From Pseudomonas rustica (lineage in GTDB: Bacteria > Pseudomonadota > Gammaproteobacteria > Pseudomonadales > Pseudomonadaceae): a stretch of 64,000 bases of DNA. Within the stretch, counting starts at the first letter, position 1, and each line of letters starts with the position of its first letter. Location: NCBI RefSeq assembly GCF_018336155.1, contig NZ_JAGYHF010000008.1, forward strand, positions 124,001 to 188,000, written 5' to 3'. The translations under genes and the position numbers were made by a program. This document shows, one piece after another, positions 1 through 8,658 of the stretch. The notes beneath the pieces were generated by a model. It was given only the letters and a program-made list of their open reading frames with translations. It had not been told where the DNA came from and searched no databases.

Positions 1-584
1 GCGGCTTGATTGTCAGCGCCGATCAATTCCGGGCGAGCGACAAGAATGGTGTCGAGATCTCGCGCGGCCGTCAGTGCGACGGCGCTGCGGGTGACCAATC
101 GATCCAGCGCCGGCAGCACATGATCGGCCTGCAAGACGAAGTCGTAAGGGTCGGTGACTTTGTAAAAGACCCGCACATCCAGTTGCACCACGCCGGCATC
201 ACCGGTCAATAAATAACCAGACCCGGCCAGCGCATCGCTCAGCGGTGTGGCGAACGAAGCGACGCGATCAGCCTTCAACGCCTCATCACTGCGCAACAGA
301 TTTTCCACTCGGCGTTCGATCACCCGATCCGCTGCAGGCAGCAAAACCACCTGTTCGAACGGCTGCGGCCAAGCCAATAACAGACCGGCGTTTTGCACGC
401 GATCCAGTGCGCCAAAATGCAAAACCACCGCACGATTCTGCGGGTCGATCTGCCGCACGTTGGAGAATGCCCACGCCAATGCGGCCAACACCGTTACCGC
501 ATACAGGGCAAAAAATGCCAAACGACCGGCCTGAATCCAAGGGCTGTTTAGCGAATGTGTTCCACGTGGAACTTCTTCATTCAT
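1..584 (-). CDS. HflK-like SPFH membrane protein (3' end beyond window)
   Basis: Third gene of an SPFH (stomatin/prohibitin/flotillin/HflK-C) operon. SPFH proteins form membrane-anchored rings; HflK/HflC modulate FtsH proteolysis. From the ATG at 584 about 194 codons are visible: a short polar N-terminus, one membrane segment at about residues 20-43 (LAFFALYAVTVLAALAWAF), then a band-7 start with VVLHFGALDRV and the proline-rich stretch typical of HflK. The ATG overlaps the TGA of the upstream gene (ATGA), so translation is probably coupled. The C-terminus lies left of the window. Assignment to HflK rather than HflC rests on general resemblance only, and the exact role of this three-gene set is not known to me. 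Confidence 0.75.
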   Translation of the reverse strand, partial: MNEEVPRGTHSLNSPWIQAGRLAFFALYAVTVLAALAWAFSNVRQIDPQNRAVVLHFGALDRVQNAGLLLAWPQPFEQVVLLPAADRVIERRVENLLRSDEALKADRVASFATPLSDALAGSGYLLTGDAGVVQLDVRVFYKVTDPYDFVLQADHVLPALDRLVTRSAVALTAARDLDTILVARPELIGADNQA

Positions 585-1621
585 GGCTGCGATCCGGATT
601 TGCTGTCGAGTGTCGGCGGGCCGTCAACCAGTACGCGGAATGGCGCGGCGTCGGTGCGCAGAATCAGTTTGGTGTCCGGCGTGACGATGGTGCCGAGGGT
701 GTCCAGTGAGCGCAGCAAGTTGTACAGCTGCGGAGAACTGGCGTAGGCACGGCCGTAAATCTGCGCGGCTTCGACGCGAGATTGCGCTTCGATTTCTGCG
801 GCTTTCACGGTGGCGTCAGCTTGCACAATTCGCGCATCGCGTTCGGCAGCGGAACGGATTTGCGCCGCTTCGCGTTTGCCGATCGCCGTGCGTTCAGTGG
901 CAATTGTTTCACGCTCGGCGCGCATGCGATCGACCGTGGCGGTGAGCGTTACCGACGGCAAGGTCAAACGCTCGATGCCAACTTGCACGACACGCACGCC
1001 ATAGGTCGCGAGCAATTGCTGATCAATCTGCTGACGCAACTGCGCTTCGAATTCAGCGATGTGCACTTGGCTGGCATCGGTGTTGACCAGATTCGCCAGA
1101 TCGAAACTGCTGGCGGTGGTTTCCAGCGCCGAACCAACAAAGGTACGAATCTGCCGCGCCGCTTCATCGGGCTGGTTTTGCACTGCGCGCATGAAGCGCT
1201 GCACGTTGCTTGGATCGCCCTGCACCTGCCACGCCACGTAGGCCTGAACGATGATGCGCAAACCATCGCGGGTACCGACATCCTGCAAGCCGCTGGAGGT
1301 AGTGCGCAGACGCAAATCCACCGGAATCGCCGCTTCGAATGGCGCCGGCCAGCGCCAGCTCAAACCCGGTTCAAGCAATACCCGCGATGGATTACCGAAG
1401 CGAGTAATGACCGTGGCTTCACCGGAGCGCACTTGCACCAGACTCGCCGCGGCAATGGCGAACGCCACCAGCAACACCGCCCAGCCCATGCGCCGCCACG
1501 GGAAAGGCCCCGCCTCTTCCGGCGCACCGTGGTGATGATGCCCATGATGATGGTGATGTCCGCCGTGGCCGTGATCGTGGCCGCTGTGATCATGCGGTTC
1601 GTGCGTGTGCGACTGGCTCAA
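581..1621 (-). CDS. HflC-like SPFH protein with histidine-rich N-terminus
   Basis: A 346-residue SPFH protein. Residues 1-32 are extremely histidine-rich (runs of four and five His with Gly and Asp) and lie before the single membrane helix at about 46-66 (WAVLLVAFAIAAASLV). The band-7 domain follows (GEATVITRFGNPSRVLLEPG), then an alpha-helical, Ala/Glu-rich coiled-coil region at about 215-300 (RMRAERETIATERTAIGKRE), as in HflC. The ATG overlaps the TGA of the 653-residue gene upstream by 4 bp, and its own stop overlaps the next ATG. A His-rich tail is unusual for HflC and could bind or buffer Zn, Ni or Co on the cytoplasmic face; that is inference, supported by the Zur-like palindrome in front of the operon. 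Confidence 0.85.
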   Translation of the reverse strand: MSQSHTHEPHDHSGHDHGHGGHHHHHGHHHHGAPEEAGPFPWRRMGWAVLLVAFAIAAASLVQVRSGEATVITRFGNPSRVLLEPGLSWRWPAPFEAAIPVDLRLRTTSSGLQDVGTRDGLRIIVQAYVAWQVQGDPSNVQRFMRAVQNQPDEAARQIRTFVGSALETTASSFDLANLVNTDASQVHIAEFEAQLRQQIDQQLLATYGVRVVQVGIERLTLPSVTLTATVDRMRAERETIATERTAIGKREAAQIRSAAERDARIVQADATVKAAEIEAQSRVEAAQIYGRAYASSPQLYNLLRSLDTLGTIVTPDTKLILRTDAAPFRVLVDGPPTLDSKSGSQP

Positions 1622-3579
1622 TGGGCGACTCCTGGTTGAGCGATGGTGCGCGCGGGCGTCGGGTCAGCCGGCAGCGTGAAGGTACGCAGGTCGATGGTCG
1701 GCGCATTGCTGCTGCCACCGAGGCGATGATCGAGCACCAGCAATTGGGCTTTGCTCAGGCCTTGGCTGAGCTGCGCGAGGTATTGCTCCAGCACAAAGGC
1801 CTGACCGGCACTGGCGTAGGCTTTTTGTTCGGCGCTGAATTTCAGATCCGCCGCTTGCGCCGTGGCACTGGTTTCGCGTGCATTGGCACTGGCCTGATCG
1901 CAAGCGAGGCTGGCCTGCAATTGCGCCTGATTACTCGCTTCGGCCGCCGCGCCACGCTCCCGGGAGATCAACGCCTGGGCGCCGATCTGCGCCGCTTGCA
2001 CCGCGTGATAAGCATTGGCGGCACCGGCCGGCGGGTGAATGGCTTCGACCACCGTGGCGAGAATCTCGACGCCACTGTTGAGTTGTTGCAGATCGCTTTG
2101 CACCGCGCGACCGATCTCCTCGCCCAGCCCTACCCGGTCTTCACCGAGCAAACCGTCGAGCGTACGCGAAGCAAAGTCGTGCACCAGAATCCGGCTGGCG
2201 GTGCTGCGGATCAGTGTGGGCACATCAGCGCTGTTGTACGTCGCGGCCAGCGCCGCCTGATCCGTCAGGCCGATGCGATAGACGAAGCGCACGTCCATGT
2301 TGACGATCTGAAAGCTCTGCTGATCGCCATGGCTGCTGGCGATCACTTGCGACTTGTCGTTGACGTGACTGGCATCCCACAAACGGTTGGCCGTCATCGG
2401 TGCCGGGCCTTCAGCGGGATCGGCTTGTGGCGGTGCCGGGTTCTCGCCGACGCTGGTAGCGAGTTCATGCACCACGCCGTTTTCGACGATCAACACGCGA
2501 CCCAGCGGCCACGGCAAACCTGTGTGCAAACCGGGGTCAAACACCTGCACCGGTTTGCCGAAACGCTCATAAATGCCGCGACCCTGAAGAGGGATTTCAT
2601 GGATGCCAGTAAGCAACCAACCCACCGCTGCGACCAGCGCCAGCACCGGCAGAAACGCTCGGCGCATGTAACTGAACGCCCAGATCTGACGTAGATCGAT
2701 GCCAAAACGGTTGTGTAATTCATGCTGCAACGCGAGCAACGGTTGCGGCGGCCAGCGCAGCATGTCAGCGACAAAACTGCGCGCCAACAGCGTCGGTTCG
2801 AGCTGTTCGCGGCGTGGGCTGAAGACCGAGAGTACCGCGCGCAATAGCAGCTCGATCGCGACCAATCCCGGCAAGATGCCGATGAGTACCGCCACACGAA
2901 CTGGCCAAACCGCGTTCTCGCCAGCGAACAATAAACACAGCGCGCCGAGCACCAGACTGATGATCGCCACGCGCGTCAATTGCGCCAGCGCTCCTGCTTC
3001 TGGCCATTGCGCTGGATTCTCCTGAGCGAGTTGCCGCTCCAGCACCAGCAAACCAAACGCCAGCAGCAACGCCAACGCCGCACCGACGGAGGCGGACACT
3101 CCAACGGCAGCGGCGGGCAACGTCAGGTTCCACACCTGTTCGATGCTCAGCGCCACCAGCAACGCCCAACCGCCCAACCACAGCGTCGCTGCACCGATCT
3201 GGCCAAGCACATGCAAACCGCGCTGACTGAGGCGATCCAGCAGGCGTTCGTACCAACCTTCTGGCGCAATCGCTTGATCGTCAGCAGTCGGCGTCAGCAC
3301 AACAGGATTGATCACCCGCGCGCGCCATTGCGTCACCCACCACGCCGATTGCAGCCCTGCGACCAGCACCAGCAACGCCGCGCTCTGATTGACCAGCAGC
3401 GGCAGCCACAATGACTGCGGCGCAAACAACCCGACGAAAAACGCCGACACCCAGCCCGCCCCGGCCAATCCGCCAAGGCCCAACGCCCAACGCCGCAGTC
3501 GCCTGCTCTGCATGGTCGCCTGCTGAAAACGCGGCAGTCCGGTCACCTGCGTGCCATCCACCTCCAGATCAACTTGCAT
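1618..3579 (-). CDS. HflK-like SPFH protein with multi-pass N-terminal domain
   Basis: A 653-residue protein, far longer than HflK (about 400). The first 330 residues contain about seven predicted membrane helices, for example LWLPLLVNQSAALLVLVAG, VGVSASVGAALALLLAFGLL and VLALVAAVGWLLTGI. A band-7 domain follows (RGIYERFGKPVQVFDPGLHT), then a charged helical region ending in TFTLPADPTPART. First gene of a three-gene SPFH operon reading leftward; its TGA overlaps the next ATG. The ATG at 3579 lies about 35 bp inside a near-perfect palindrome (3613-3627). Extended HflK-like proteins of this layout occur in Pseudomonas as annotated protease modulators; the role of the added membrane domain is unknown to me. 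Confidence 0.82.
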   Translation of the reverse strand: MQVDLEVDGTQVTGLPRFQQATMQSRRLRRWALGLGGLAGAGWVSAFFVGLFAPQSLWLPLLVNQSAALLVLVAGLQSAWWVTQWRARVINPVVLTPTADDQAIAPEGWYERLLDRLSQRGLHVLGQIGAATLWLGGWALLVALSIEQVWNLTLPAAAVGVSASVGAALALLLAFGLLVLERQLAQENPAQWPEAGALAQLTRVAIISLVLGALCLLFAGENAVWPVRVAVLIGILPGLVAIELLLRAVLSVFSPRREQLEPTLLARSFVADMLRWPPQPLLALQHELHNRFGIDLRQIWAFSYMRRAFLPVLALVAAVGWLLTGIHEIPLQGRGIYERFGKPVQVFDPGLHTGLPWPLGRVLIVENGVVHELATSVGENPAPPQADPAEGPAPMTANRLWDASHVNDKSQVIASSHGDQQSFQIVNMDVRFVYRIGLTDQAALAATYNSADVPTLIRSTASRILVHDFASRTLDGLLGEDRVGLGEEIGRAVQSDLQQLNSGVEILATVVEAIHPPAGAANAYHAVQAAQIGAQALISRERGAAAEASNQAQLQASLACDQASANARETSATAQAADLKFSAEQKAYASAGQAFVLEQYLAQLSQGLSKAQLLVLDHRLGGSSNAPTIDLRTFTLPADPTPARTIAQPGVAH

Positions 3580-3612
3580 ATCACCCCAAAATCATTGGCT
3601 CGCGGTTCATAT

Positions 3613-3627
3613 CGTTACGATATAACG
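3613..3627 (-). promoter_or_regulatory. Zur-like palindromic operator
   Basis: CGTTACGATATAACG has CGTTA/TAACG arms. Its core matches the gammaproteobacterial Zur consensus GTTATA-N-TATAAC at 10 of 12 fixed positions. It sits about 34 bp before the first SPFH gene, where a repressor would block the promoter. The identity of the regulator is inferred from this match and from the His-rich product only. Confidence 0.45.
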
Positions 3628-3723
3628 AAAAGCGTGAAATATTCGTACACAATTACCCGTATTCAAAGACGCCCAACCTGTCGCTTGCCTGAAGCCTTGA
3701 CCGAAATGTCTGGAAACGCACAT

Positions 3724-3737
3724 ATTACGTTCGTAAT
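3724..3737. promoter_or_regulatory. 14-bp palindrome upstream of lpdA
   Basis: ATTACGTTCGTAAT has 6-bp arms around TT and ends 53 bp before the lpdA ATG. It may be an operator for lpdA or for the divergent SPFH operon. No regulator can be named from the sequence. Confidence 0.3.
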
Positions 3738-3790
3738 TTTTATCGACAGCTACTTTTAGCGATCCGCATCCATTCATCAGGAGCAAGCGC

Positions 3791-5191
3791 ATGAGCATCT
3801 ATGACGTAGTGATTCTGGGCGGCGGCCCCGGTGGTTATAACGCGGCGATCCGCGCCGGCCAGTTGGGCCTCAAGGCCGCTTGCGTCGAAGGTCGGGCGAC
3901 CCTCGGCGGCACCTGCCTGAACGTCGGTTGCATGCCGTCCAAAGCCCTGTTGCACGCCTCGGAGCTGTACGACGCGGCGATGGGTGCGGAATTCGCCAAC
4001 CTCGGCATCGAAGTCAAACCGACGCTGAACCTCGCGCAAATGATGAAACAGAAAGACGAAAGCGTGACCGCCCTGACCAAAGGCATCGAGTTTCTCTTTC
4101 GCAAGAACAAGGTCGACTGGATCAAGGGCTGGGGCCACATCGACGGGCCGGGCAAGGTTACGGTGACTGACGATCAGGGCAATAAGGTCGAGCTGACTGC
4201 CAAGGACATCATCATCGCCACCGGCTCCGAGCCCACTCCCCTGCCCGGTGTCGAGATCGACAACAAACGCATCCTCGATTCAACGGGCGCGTTGTCGCTG
4301 AGCGAAGTGCCAAAACATCTGGTGGTGATCGGGGCCGGCGTGATTGGCCTGGAGTTGGGTTCGGTGTGGCGGCGACTCGGCGCGCAGGTGACCGTGGTCG
4401 AATACCTCGACCGCATCTGCCCTGGTGTTGATGGCGAGGCCGGCAAAACCCTGCAGCGCTCGCTGAGCAAACAGGGCATCGCCTTCAAGTTGAGTTCTAA
4501 AGTCACCAGCGCGACGACGTCGGAAAACGGCGTGCAGCTCAGCGTTGAGCCGGCGGCGGGCGGCACGGCGGAACTGCTCGAAGCCGATTACGTGCTGGTG
4601 GCGATTGGTCGTCGCCCTTACACCCAAGGCCTGGGCCTGGAAAACGTCGGTCTGAGCACCGACAAGCGCGGCATGCTCGCCAATAAACAGCATCGCACCG
4701 AAGCCGCTGGCGTCTGGGTGATTGGCGACGTCACGTCCGGGCCGATGCTCGCGCACAAGGCTGAGGATGAAGCGATGGCCTGCGTCGAGCAGATCCACGG
4801 CAAGGCAGGCGAGGTCAATTACGACCTGATCCCCAACGTGATCTACACCAAGCCGGAACTGGCCAGCGTCGGCAAGACTGAAGAGCAACTCAAGGCTGAG
4901 GGTCGCGCGTACAAGGTCGGCAAATTCCCGTTCACCGCCAACAGCCGGGCGAAGATAAACCATGAGACCGAGGGCTTTGCCAAAGTCCTCGCCGATGAAC
5001 GCACGGATGAAGTGCTCGGCGTGCATCTTGTGGGGCCGAGCGTGAGTGAGATGATTGGCGAGTTTTGTGTGGCGATGGAGTTCAGTGCGTCGGCGGAGGA
5101 CATTGCCTTGACCTGTCATCCGCATCCGACGCGCTCGGAAGCGTTGCGCCAGGCGGCGATGAATGTTGAGGGGATGGCGACGCAGATGTAG
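3791..5191 (+). CDS. lpdA: dihydrolipoyl dehydrogenase
   Basis: Flavoprotein disulfide reductase of 466 residues, the E3 subunit that reoxidises dihydrolipoamide in 2-oxoacid dehydrogenase or glycine cleavage complexes, passing electrons to NAD+. Visible are the FAD Rossmann motif GGGPGG (10-15), the redox pair C42/C47 in GGTCLNVGC, a second NAD-binding GAGVIGLELG, the FAD motif VWVIGDV, and the C-terminal HPHPTRSE with the catalytic His-Glu pair. Length is typical. The ATG is preceded by CAGGAGCAAGC, a good ribosome site. No E1 or E2 gene is adjacent, so this is a stand-alone E3. Pseudomonas carries several Lpd paralogues, and an Lpd3-like identity is likely but not proven. Confidence 0.95.
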   Translation: MSIYDVVILGGGPGGYNAAIRAGQLGLKAACVEGRATLGGTCLNVGCMPSKALLHASELYDAAMGAEFANLGIEVKPTLNLAQMMKQKDESVTALTKGIEFLFRKNKVDWIKGWGHIDGPGKVTVTDDQGNKVELTAKDIIIATGSEPTPLPGVEIDNKRILDSTGALSLSEVPKHLVVIGAGVIGLELGSVWRRLGAQVTVVEYLDRICPGVDGEAGKTLQRSLSKQGIAFKLSSKVTSATTSENGVQLSVEPAAGGTAELLEADYVLVAIGRRPYTQGLGLENVGLSTDKRGMLANKQHRTEAAGVWVIGDVTSGPMLAHKAEDEAMACVEQIHGKAGEVNYDLIPNVIYTKPELASVGKTEEQLKAEGRAYKVGKFPFTANSRAKINHETEGFAKVLADERTDEVLGVHLVGPSVSEMIGEFCVAMEFSASAEDIALTCHPHPTRSEALRQAAMNVEGMATQM

Positions 5192-5193
5192 AA

Positions 5194-5270
5194 GATCAAA
5201 AGATCGCAGCCTTCGGCAGCTCCTACATGAAATGCGCCCCCTGTAGGAGCTGCCGAAGGCTGCGATCTTT
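5194..5270. repeat. REP inverted pair
   Basis: Two inverted copies of the Pseudomonas REP containing GTAGGAGCTGC and GCTGCGATCTTT, separated by about 16 bp. The pair lies between the convergent lpdA and AsnC-type genes and can form a long hairpin, plausibly ending transcripts from both sides. Confidence 0.85.
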
Positions 5271-5275
5271 GCTTG

Positions 5276-5749
5276 TCAGGCCGGCAGATGCCCCAAAGGC
5301 AAAGCCCCCGGTGTCTTCACCGTGTGAATCGCAAAGTTGCTGCGGATGTCACTCACCCCCGGCAACTTCAACAGGCAGCCGCTGAGAAAGCGGTCGTACG
5401 CGCGCAGATCCGGCACCACCACTTGCAGCAGAAAATCCGATTCCCCCGACACCAGAAACGCTGAAATCACCTCCGGCAATGCCGTCACCGCCGCATAAAA
5501 CGCCTCGGCCTGTTCGTCGTTGTGGCGTTCGACCTTGACCCCGACAAACACCGTCAGCCCCAACCCGACTTCGTCGCGATCGAGATTGGCCTGATAGCCG
5601 CGAATCACCCCCGCCTCCTCCAGCATGCGCACCCGGCGCAAACACGGTGAAGCCGACAAGCCGATTTCATCCGCCAGCTCGACGTTGCTCAGGCGCCCGT
5701 CCCGTTGCAGGGCGGCGAGGATTTTGCGGTCGAAGGCATCCAGTTTCAT
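5276..5749 (-). CDS. Lrp/AsnC family transcriptional regulator
   Basis: 157 residues, the usual size. The N-terminal winged helix-turn-helix is seen in DRKILAALQRDGRLSNVELA and GLSASPCLRRVRMLEEAGVI (about 5-55). A linker and C-terminal RAM ligand-sensing domain follow (VFVGVKVERHNDEQAEAF, GESDFLLQVVVPDLRAYDRF). These regulators sense amino acids and bind DNA as dimers or octamers. The gene diverges from a LysE-type exporter 144 bp away, a common arrangement in which the regulator controls amino-acid efflux. The target amino acid cannot be read from the sequence. Confidence 0.92.
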   Translation of the reverse strand: MKLDAFDRKILAALQRDGRLSNVELADEIGLSASPCLRRVRMLEEAGVIRGYQANLDRDEVGLGLTVFVGVKVERHNDEQAEAFYAAVTALPEVISAFLVSGESDFLLQVVVPDLRAYDRFLSGCLLKLPGVSDIRSNFAIHTVKTPGALPLGHLPA

Positions 5750-5893
5750 GTTTGGCAGATCCCGATAGTTATCACGCGCAAAGCTAGCAGGTTATGCCAA
5801 TTGCAGAAGCTTTTGAAGCCGACTACGCAAGCACCTGCCCCGCCCTTCAGCCCTAGACTGGCGCTACCGAATCGACAACGAAAGGACTGAACC

Positions 5894-6523
5894 GTGGCGA
5901 GTCTCTGGCTGTTTTTCCTGGCATTGGCGGTGGTTTTTCTGCTGCCCGGCCCAGACATGATCCTGCTCCTGCAAACTGGCGCGCGTCAGGGACGCAGCGC
6001 CGCATTGGCCACGGCGATAGGTCTGACGATTGCCCGAGGTTGTTATGTGGCGTTAGCAGCGTTGGGATTGGCGGCGTTGTTCAAAGCAGCGCCGTGGACG
6101 TTCGAAGTGGTGCGGCTCGCCGGTGCGGCGTATCTGCTGTGGATCGGTATTCAATGCCTGCGCAGCACACTCCTGCCGCACCTGACGACAGGTGAAACTG
6201 CCGATAGCCACGGCCAATGGCGCGAAGCGATCCGGCGCGGTTTGCTGACCAACCTGCTCAACCCCAAAGCCCTATTGTTCTGCTCGGTGCTGTTGCCGCA
6301 GTTCATCGTCGCCGACGGCGCGCCGGTGCTGAGCCAGTTCGCCCTGCTCGGTGCGCTGCTGGTCGGCGTCGGTCTGCTGTTCGACAGCGCCTATGCGCTG
6401 ACCGGCGCCGCGCTGGGCCGTTGGCTGCAACACAGTCCAACGGCGCAACGGGTGCAGCAATGGTTGTTCGGCAGCCTGTTGATCGGCTTCGCCGTGCGCC
6501 TGACCTTCGTCCAGCAGGCTTAG
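5894..6523 (+). CDS. LysE/RhtB family amino-acid exporter
   Basis: 209-residue inner-membrane protein with about six hydrophobic helices, the length and hydropathy of the LysE/RhtB family, which exports amino acids or homoserine lactone-like compounds. The family signature region near the N-terminus reads LLPGPDMILLLQTGARQGR, with the conserved glycine-rich GxxxG-type loop; NLLNPKALLFC in the middle is also characteristic. The start is GTG at 5894 after AAAGGACTGAACC. It diverges from an AsnC-type regulator, probably its activator. Its stop overlaps the convergent TPR gene by 4 bp. Substrate unknown. Confidence 0.9.
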   Translation: MASLWLFFLALAVVFLLPGPDMILLLQTGARQGRSAALATAIGLTIARGCYVALAALGLAALFKAAPWTFEVVRLAGAAYLLWIGIQCLRSTLLPHLTTGETADSHGQWREAIRRGLLTNLLNPKALLFCSVLLPQFIVADGAPVLSQFALLGALLVGVGLLFDSAYALTGAALGRWLQHSPTAQRVQQWLFGSLLIGFAVRLTFVQQA

Positions 6524-8658
6524 CCTTTGTGGGCCTTGCGCTGACGACGGCTGATCAACAGCAACGCGGCGGCCGTGACCAAGACAATCGCGCCAACCTG
6601 CACCGGCCACTTGTATGGTCGCAGCGTCGTGCGTACGGAGTCCGTGACCTGGGTGACGTAACGCTTGTCGGCGTTTTCGAAATCCGGATACGGGCACTGA
6701 TTGCCGAAATCCACCGCCCACAACACGTACGGGCCTTCCTTGATGTAACGCTGATACAGCGCGCTCTGCTCTTCGAGGCTGCTGTTCCAACCCGCCGCGT
6801 TGCACAGCACGGCAGCAAACGCCTCACTGGTGTGCGGCAGGTTGTCGGCGGCGCGGCTGGCCAATTCGGTGGCGACGAAACGGTAGTGATAGCGCTGATC
6901 CGGTTTCGCTTCGCTGGCCTTCTGGCGCTGCACTTCGGCTTCGCTGACCAGCGGGCCGACTTTCAGCTCGGTGGATTCCAGGCTGTAGTTGCCGCCGAAC
7001 GTGGCGTAATCCGGAGCCATCTCGTAACCGAGGATGTCCATGCCCCACTCGCGCGCCGTCCACGCGGCGTTGTACAGCGCACTCGCGCGTTTGGTCGGCC
7101 ACCACGCGGAATCGGCTTTCAAGCGTTGCTCACTGTAAAGGCGAGCCTTGTTTTGCAGGTCGGGATTGTCAAAATACGCGACCGCCTCGGCGTAATGCCC
7201 TTCGCGCAGCAAGCGCCGACCGAGCAGATTGCGCAGGCTGGCGGCGACCGGCAGCGGCACGTAGTTATCGCGCTCTTGCTGGGTCAATGCGGGCGGTGCC
7301 GGGACGTTATCGTCGACGTATTTTTTCAGCTCTTCGACCGTCAGCACGCGTTCGGCCACGGTCGCGGCGTCGAACCAATAGGTGCTGTTGCTGCGATACA
7401 ACTGCACGAACGCTTGCAGGTATTCGCCGCGCTGCAAGGCGAGAATCGCGCTTTCGCCTTCGACCCGGCATTTCGGCTGCAGGCTTTCGTACGCCCAGTC
7501 CGGGGTGCGGCGATAACCCCAATCTTCTTTCTGCGGGAAGGCTTGTGCGGCTTTCGAATAGGCTGCGGCGGCGGCATTTTTGTCGCCGTCACGCACCGCC
7601 AGTTTCGCGCGCAGCCACCACGCGAGTCCGCCGTCGCCGGCATTTTCGAGAAAAGCTTTGGCACCGGCGTAATCGCCCTGTTGATAACTCATCGCGGCCA
7701 GACGATCAGCATTTTCGAGACTGCCACGGGTGCTGTTTTGCAGCAGCTTCACCAGTTTTTTCTCGTTCGGCGGTTCGTCACCAAACGACCAGCCCTGACG
7801 GCTGACCAACGAAGCCGTGACCAGTTGCTGCACCGATGTGTGCTGAAGCAATTCGGCCAGTTCGACCTCGGGCAATTCCGCCAACTCATTCATCAATTGC
7901 TTGAGCGAGGTGTAACCCACGGCGGAACCGTGCAGGTTCTGCGCTTCATACAATTCGATGGCGCCGTTCCAGTCGCCCGCCGCGCGCACCACCCGCGCCT
8001 CTTCGCCGAGGCTGGCGACACCCAGCTCCAACGGATCGCTGAAACCGTCGATGCTCAGTTGCCGGGCCTGACGGAACGCATCACGCGATCGCTCCAGCGC
8101 GACGACCTTATCCCCGGCTTCGCTGCTCATGGCGAACAACGTGCGCCCGAGAGAATACGCAGCCCAGGTGCTGCGCAATGGACGCTGATACGCCGGCAGC
8201 GCCAGCAGCTTGTTGAAATATTCGACGGCGAGTTGATGATCGCCCGTGGCAAACGCGACTGCGCCGGCCACGTACAAACGGATTTCCGCCGGCAGGCTGG
8301 CGCCCTGCACCTCGACCTGATGCGCATCGGTCAGGCCGCGCAGTTGCTTGACCAGCGTTTGCTGGTCGGCGCTCAAACCCAGCTGTTCAGCCTTATCGCG
8401 CGCCTCGGCGGCTGCGTTTTCTTCGCCGTACAGGTCGTTGGGATTGTGCGTCGCCGCCGTGACATTCTTCAGCCCGGCGATGGCTTTGCCGAGGCGGCTG
8501 AGTTCGAAGTTGAAGTTGCCCTCCGGCAGATCCGCCAGGGTTTGCCCGCGATTGTCGAGCAGGCGCATCGGGAAGTCCGGGCCGCAGGCCAGCGCCGAGC
8601 CCAATGGCAAGCAGAGGCTCAGGCAGAGCAGATGGCGGGGCCAGTTACGGGTCAACAT
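6520..8658 (-). CDS. exported TPR-like repeat protein
   Basis: 712 residues from the ATG at 8658, chosen because AAGGAGG stands 7 bp upstream and a signal peptide follows at once (residues 1-23, ending SALAC). A longer in-frame start at 8808 would bury the signal. The body is helical and repetitive with TPR-like segments, for example LAVEYFNKLLALPAYQRP, YAEAVAYFDNPDLQNKARLY and AGAKAFLENAGDGGLAWWLR. A single membrane helix near the C-terminus (VGAIVLVTAAALLLIS) is followed by a basic tail RRQRKAHKG. The protein is thus likely periplasmic and anchored in the inner membrane. It is co-transcribed with the preceding DUF3142 lipoprotein (14-bp overlap). No specific function known to me. Confidence 0.82.
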   Translation of the reverse strand: MLTRNWPRHLLCLSLCLPLGSALACGPDFPMRLLDNRGQTLADLPEGNFNFELSRLGKAIAGLKNVTAATHNPNDLYGEENAAAEARDKAEQLGLSADQQTLVKQLRGLTDAHQVEVQGASLPAEIRLYVAGAVAFATGDHQLAVEYFNKLLALPAYQRPLRSTWAAYSLGRTLFAMSSEAGDKVVALERSRDAFRQARQLSIDGFSDPLELGVASLGEEARVVRAAGDWNGAIELYEAQNLHGSAVGYTSLKQLMNELAELPEVELAELLQHTSVQQLVTASLVSRQGWSFGDEPPNEKKLVKLLQNSTRGSLENADRLAAMSYQQGDYAGAKAFLENAGDGGLAWWLRAKLAVRDGDKNAAAAAYSKAAQAFPQKEDWGYRRTPDWAYESLQPKCRVEGESAILALQRGEYLQAFVQLYRSNSTYWFDAATVAERVLTVEELKKYVDDNVPAPPALTQQERDNYVPLPVAASLRNLLGRRLLREGHYAEAVAYFDNPDLQNKARLYSEQRLKADSAWWPTKRASALYNAAWTAREWGMDILGYEMAPDYATFGGNYSLESTELKVGPLVSEAEVQRQKASEAKPDQRYHYRFVATELASRAADNLPHTSEAFAAVLCNAAGWNSSLEEQSALYQRYIKEGPYVLWAVDFGNQCPYPDFENADKRYVTQVTDSVRTTLRPYKWPVQVGAIVLVTAAALLLISRRQRKAHKG

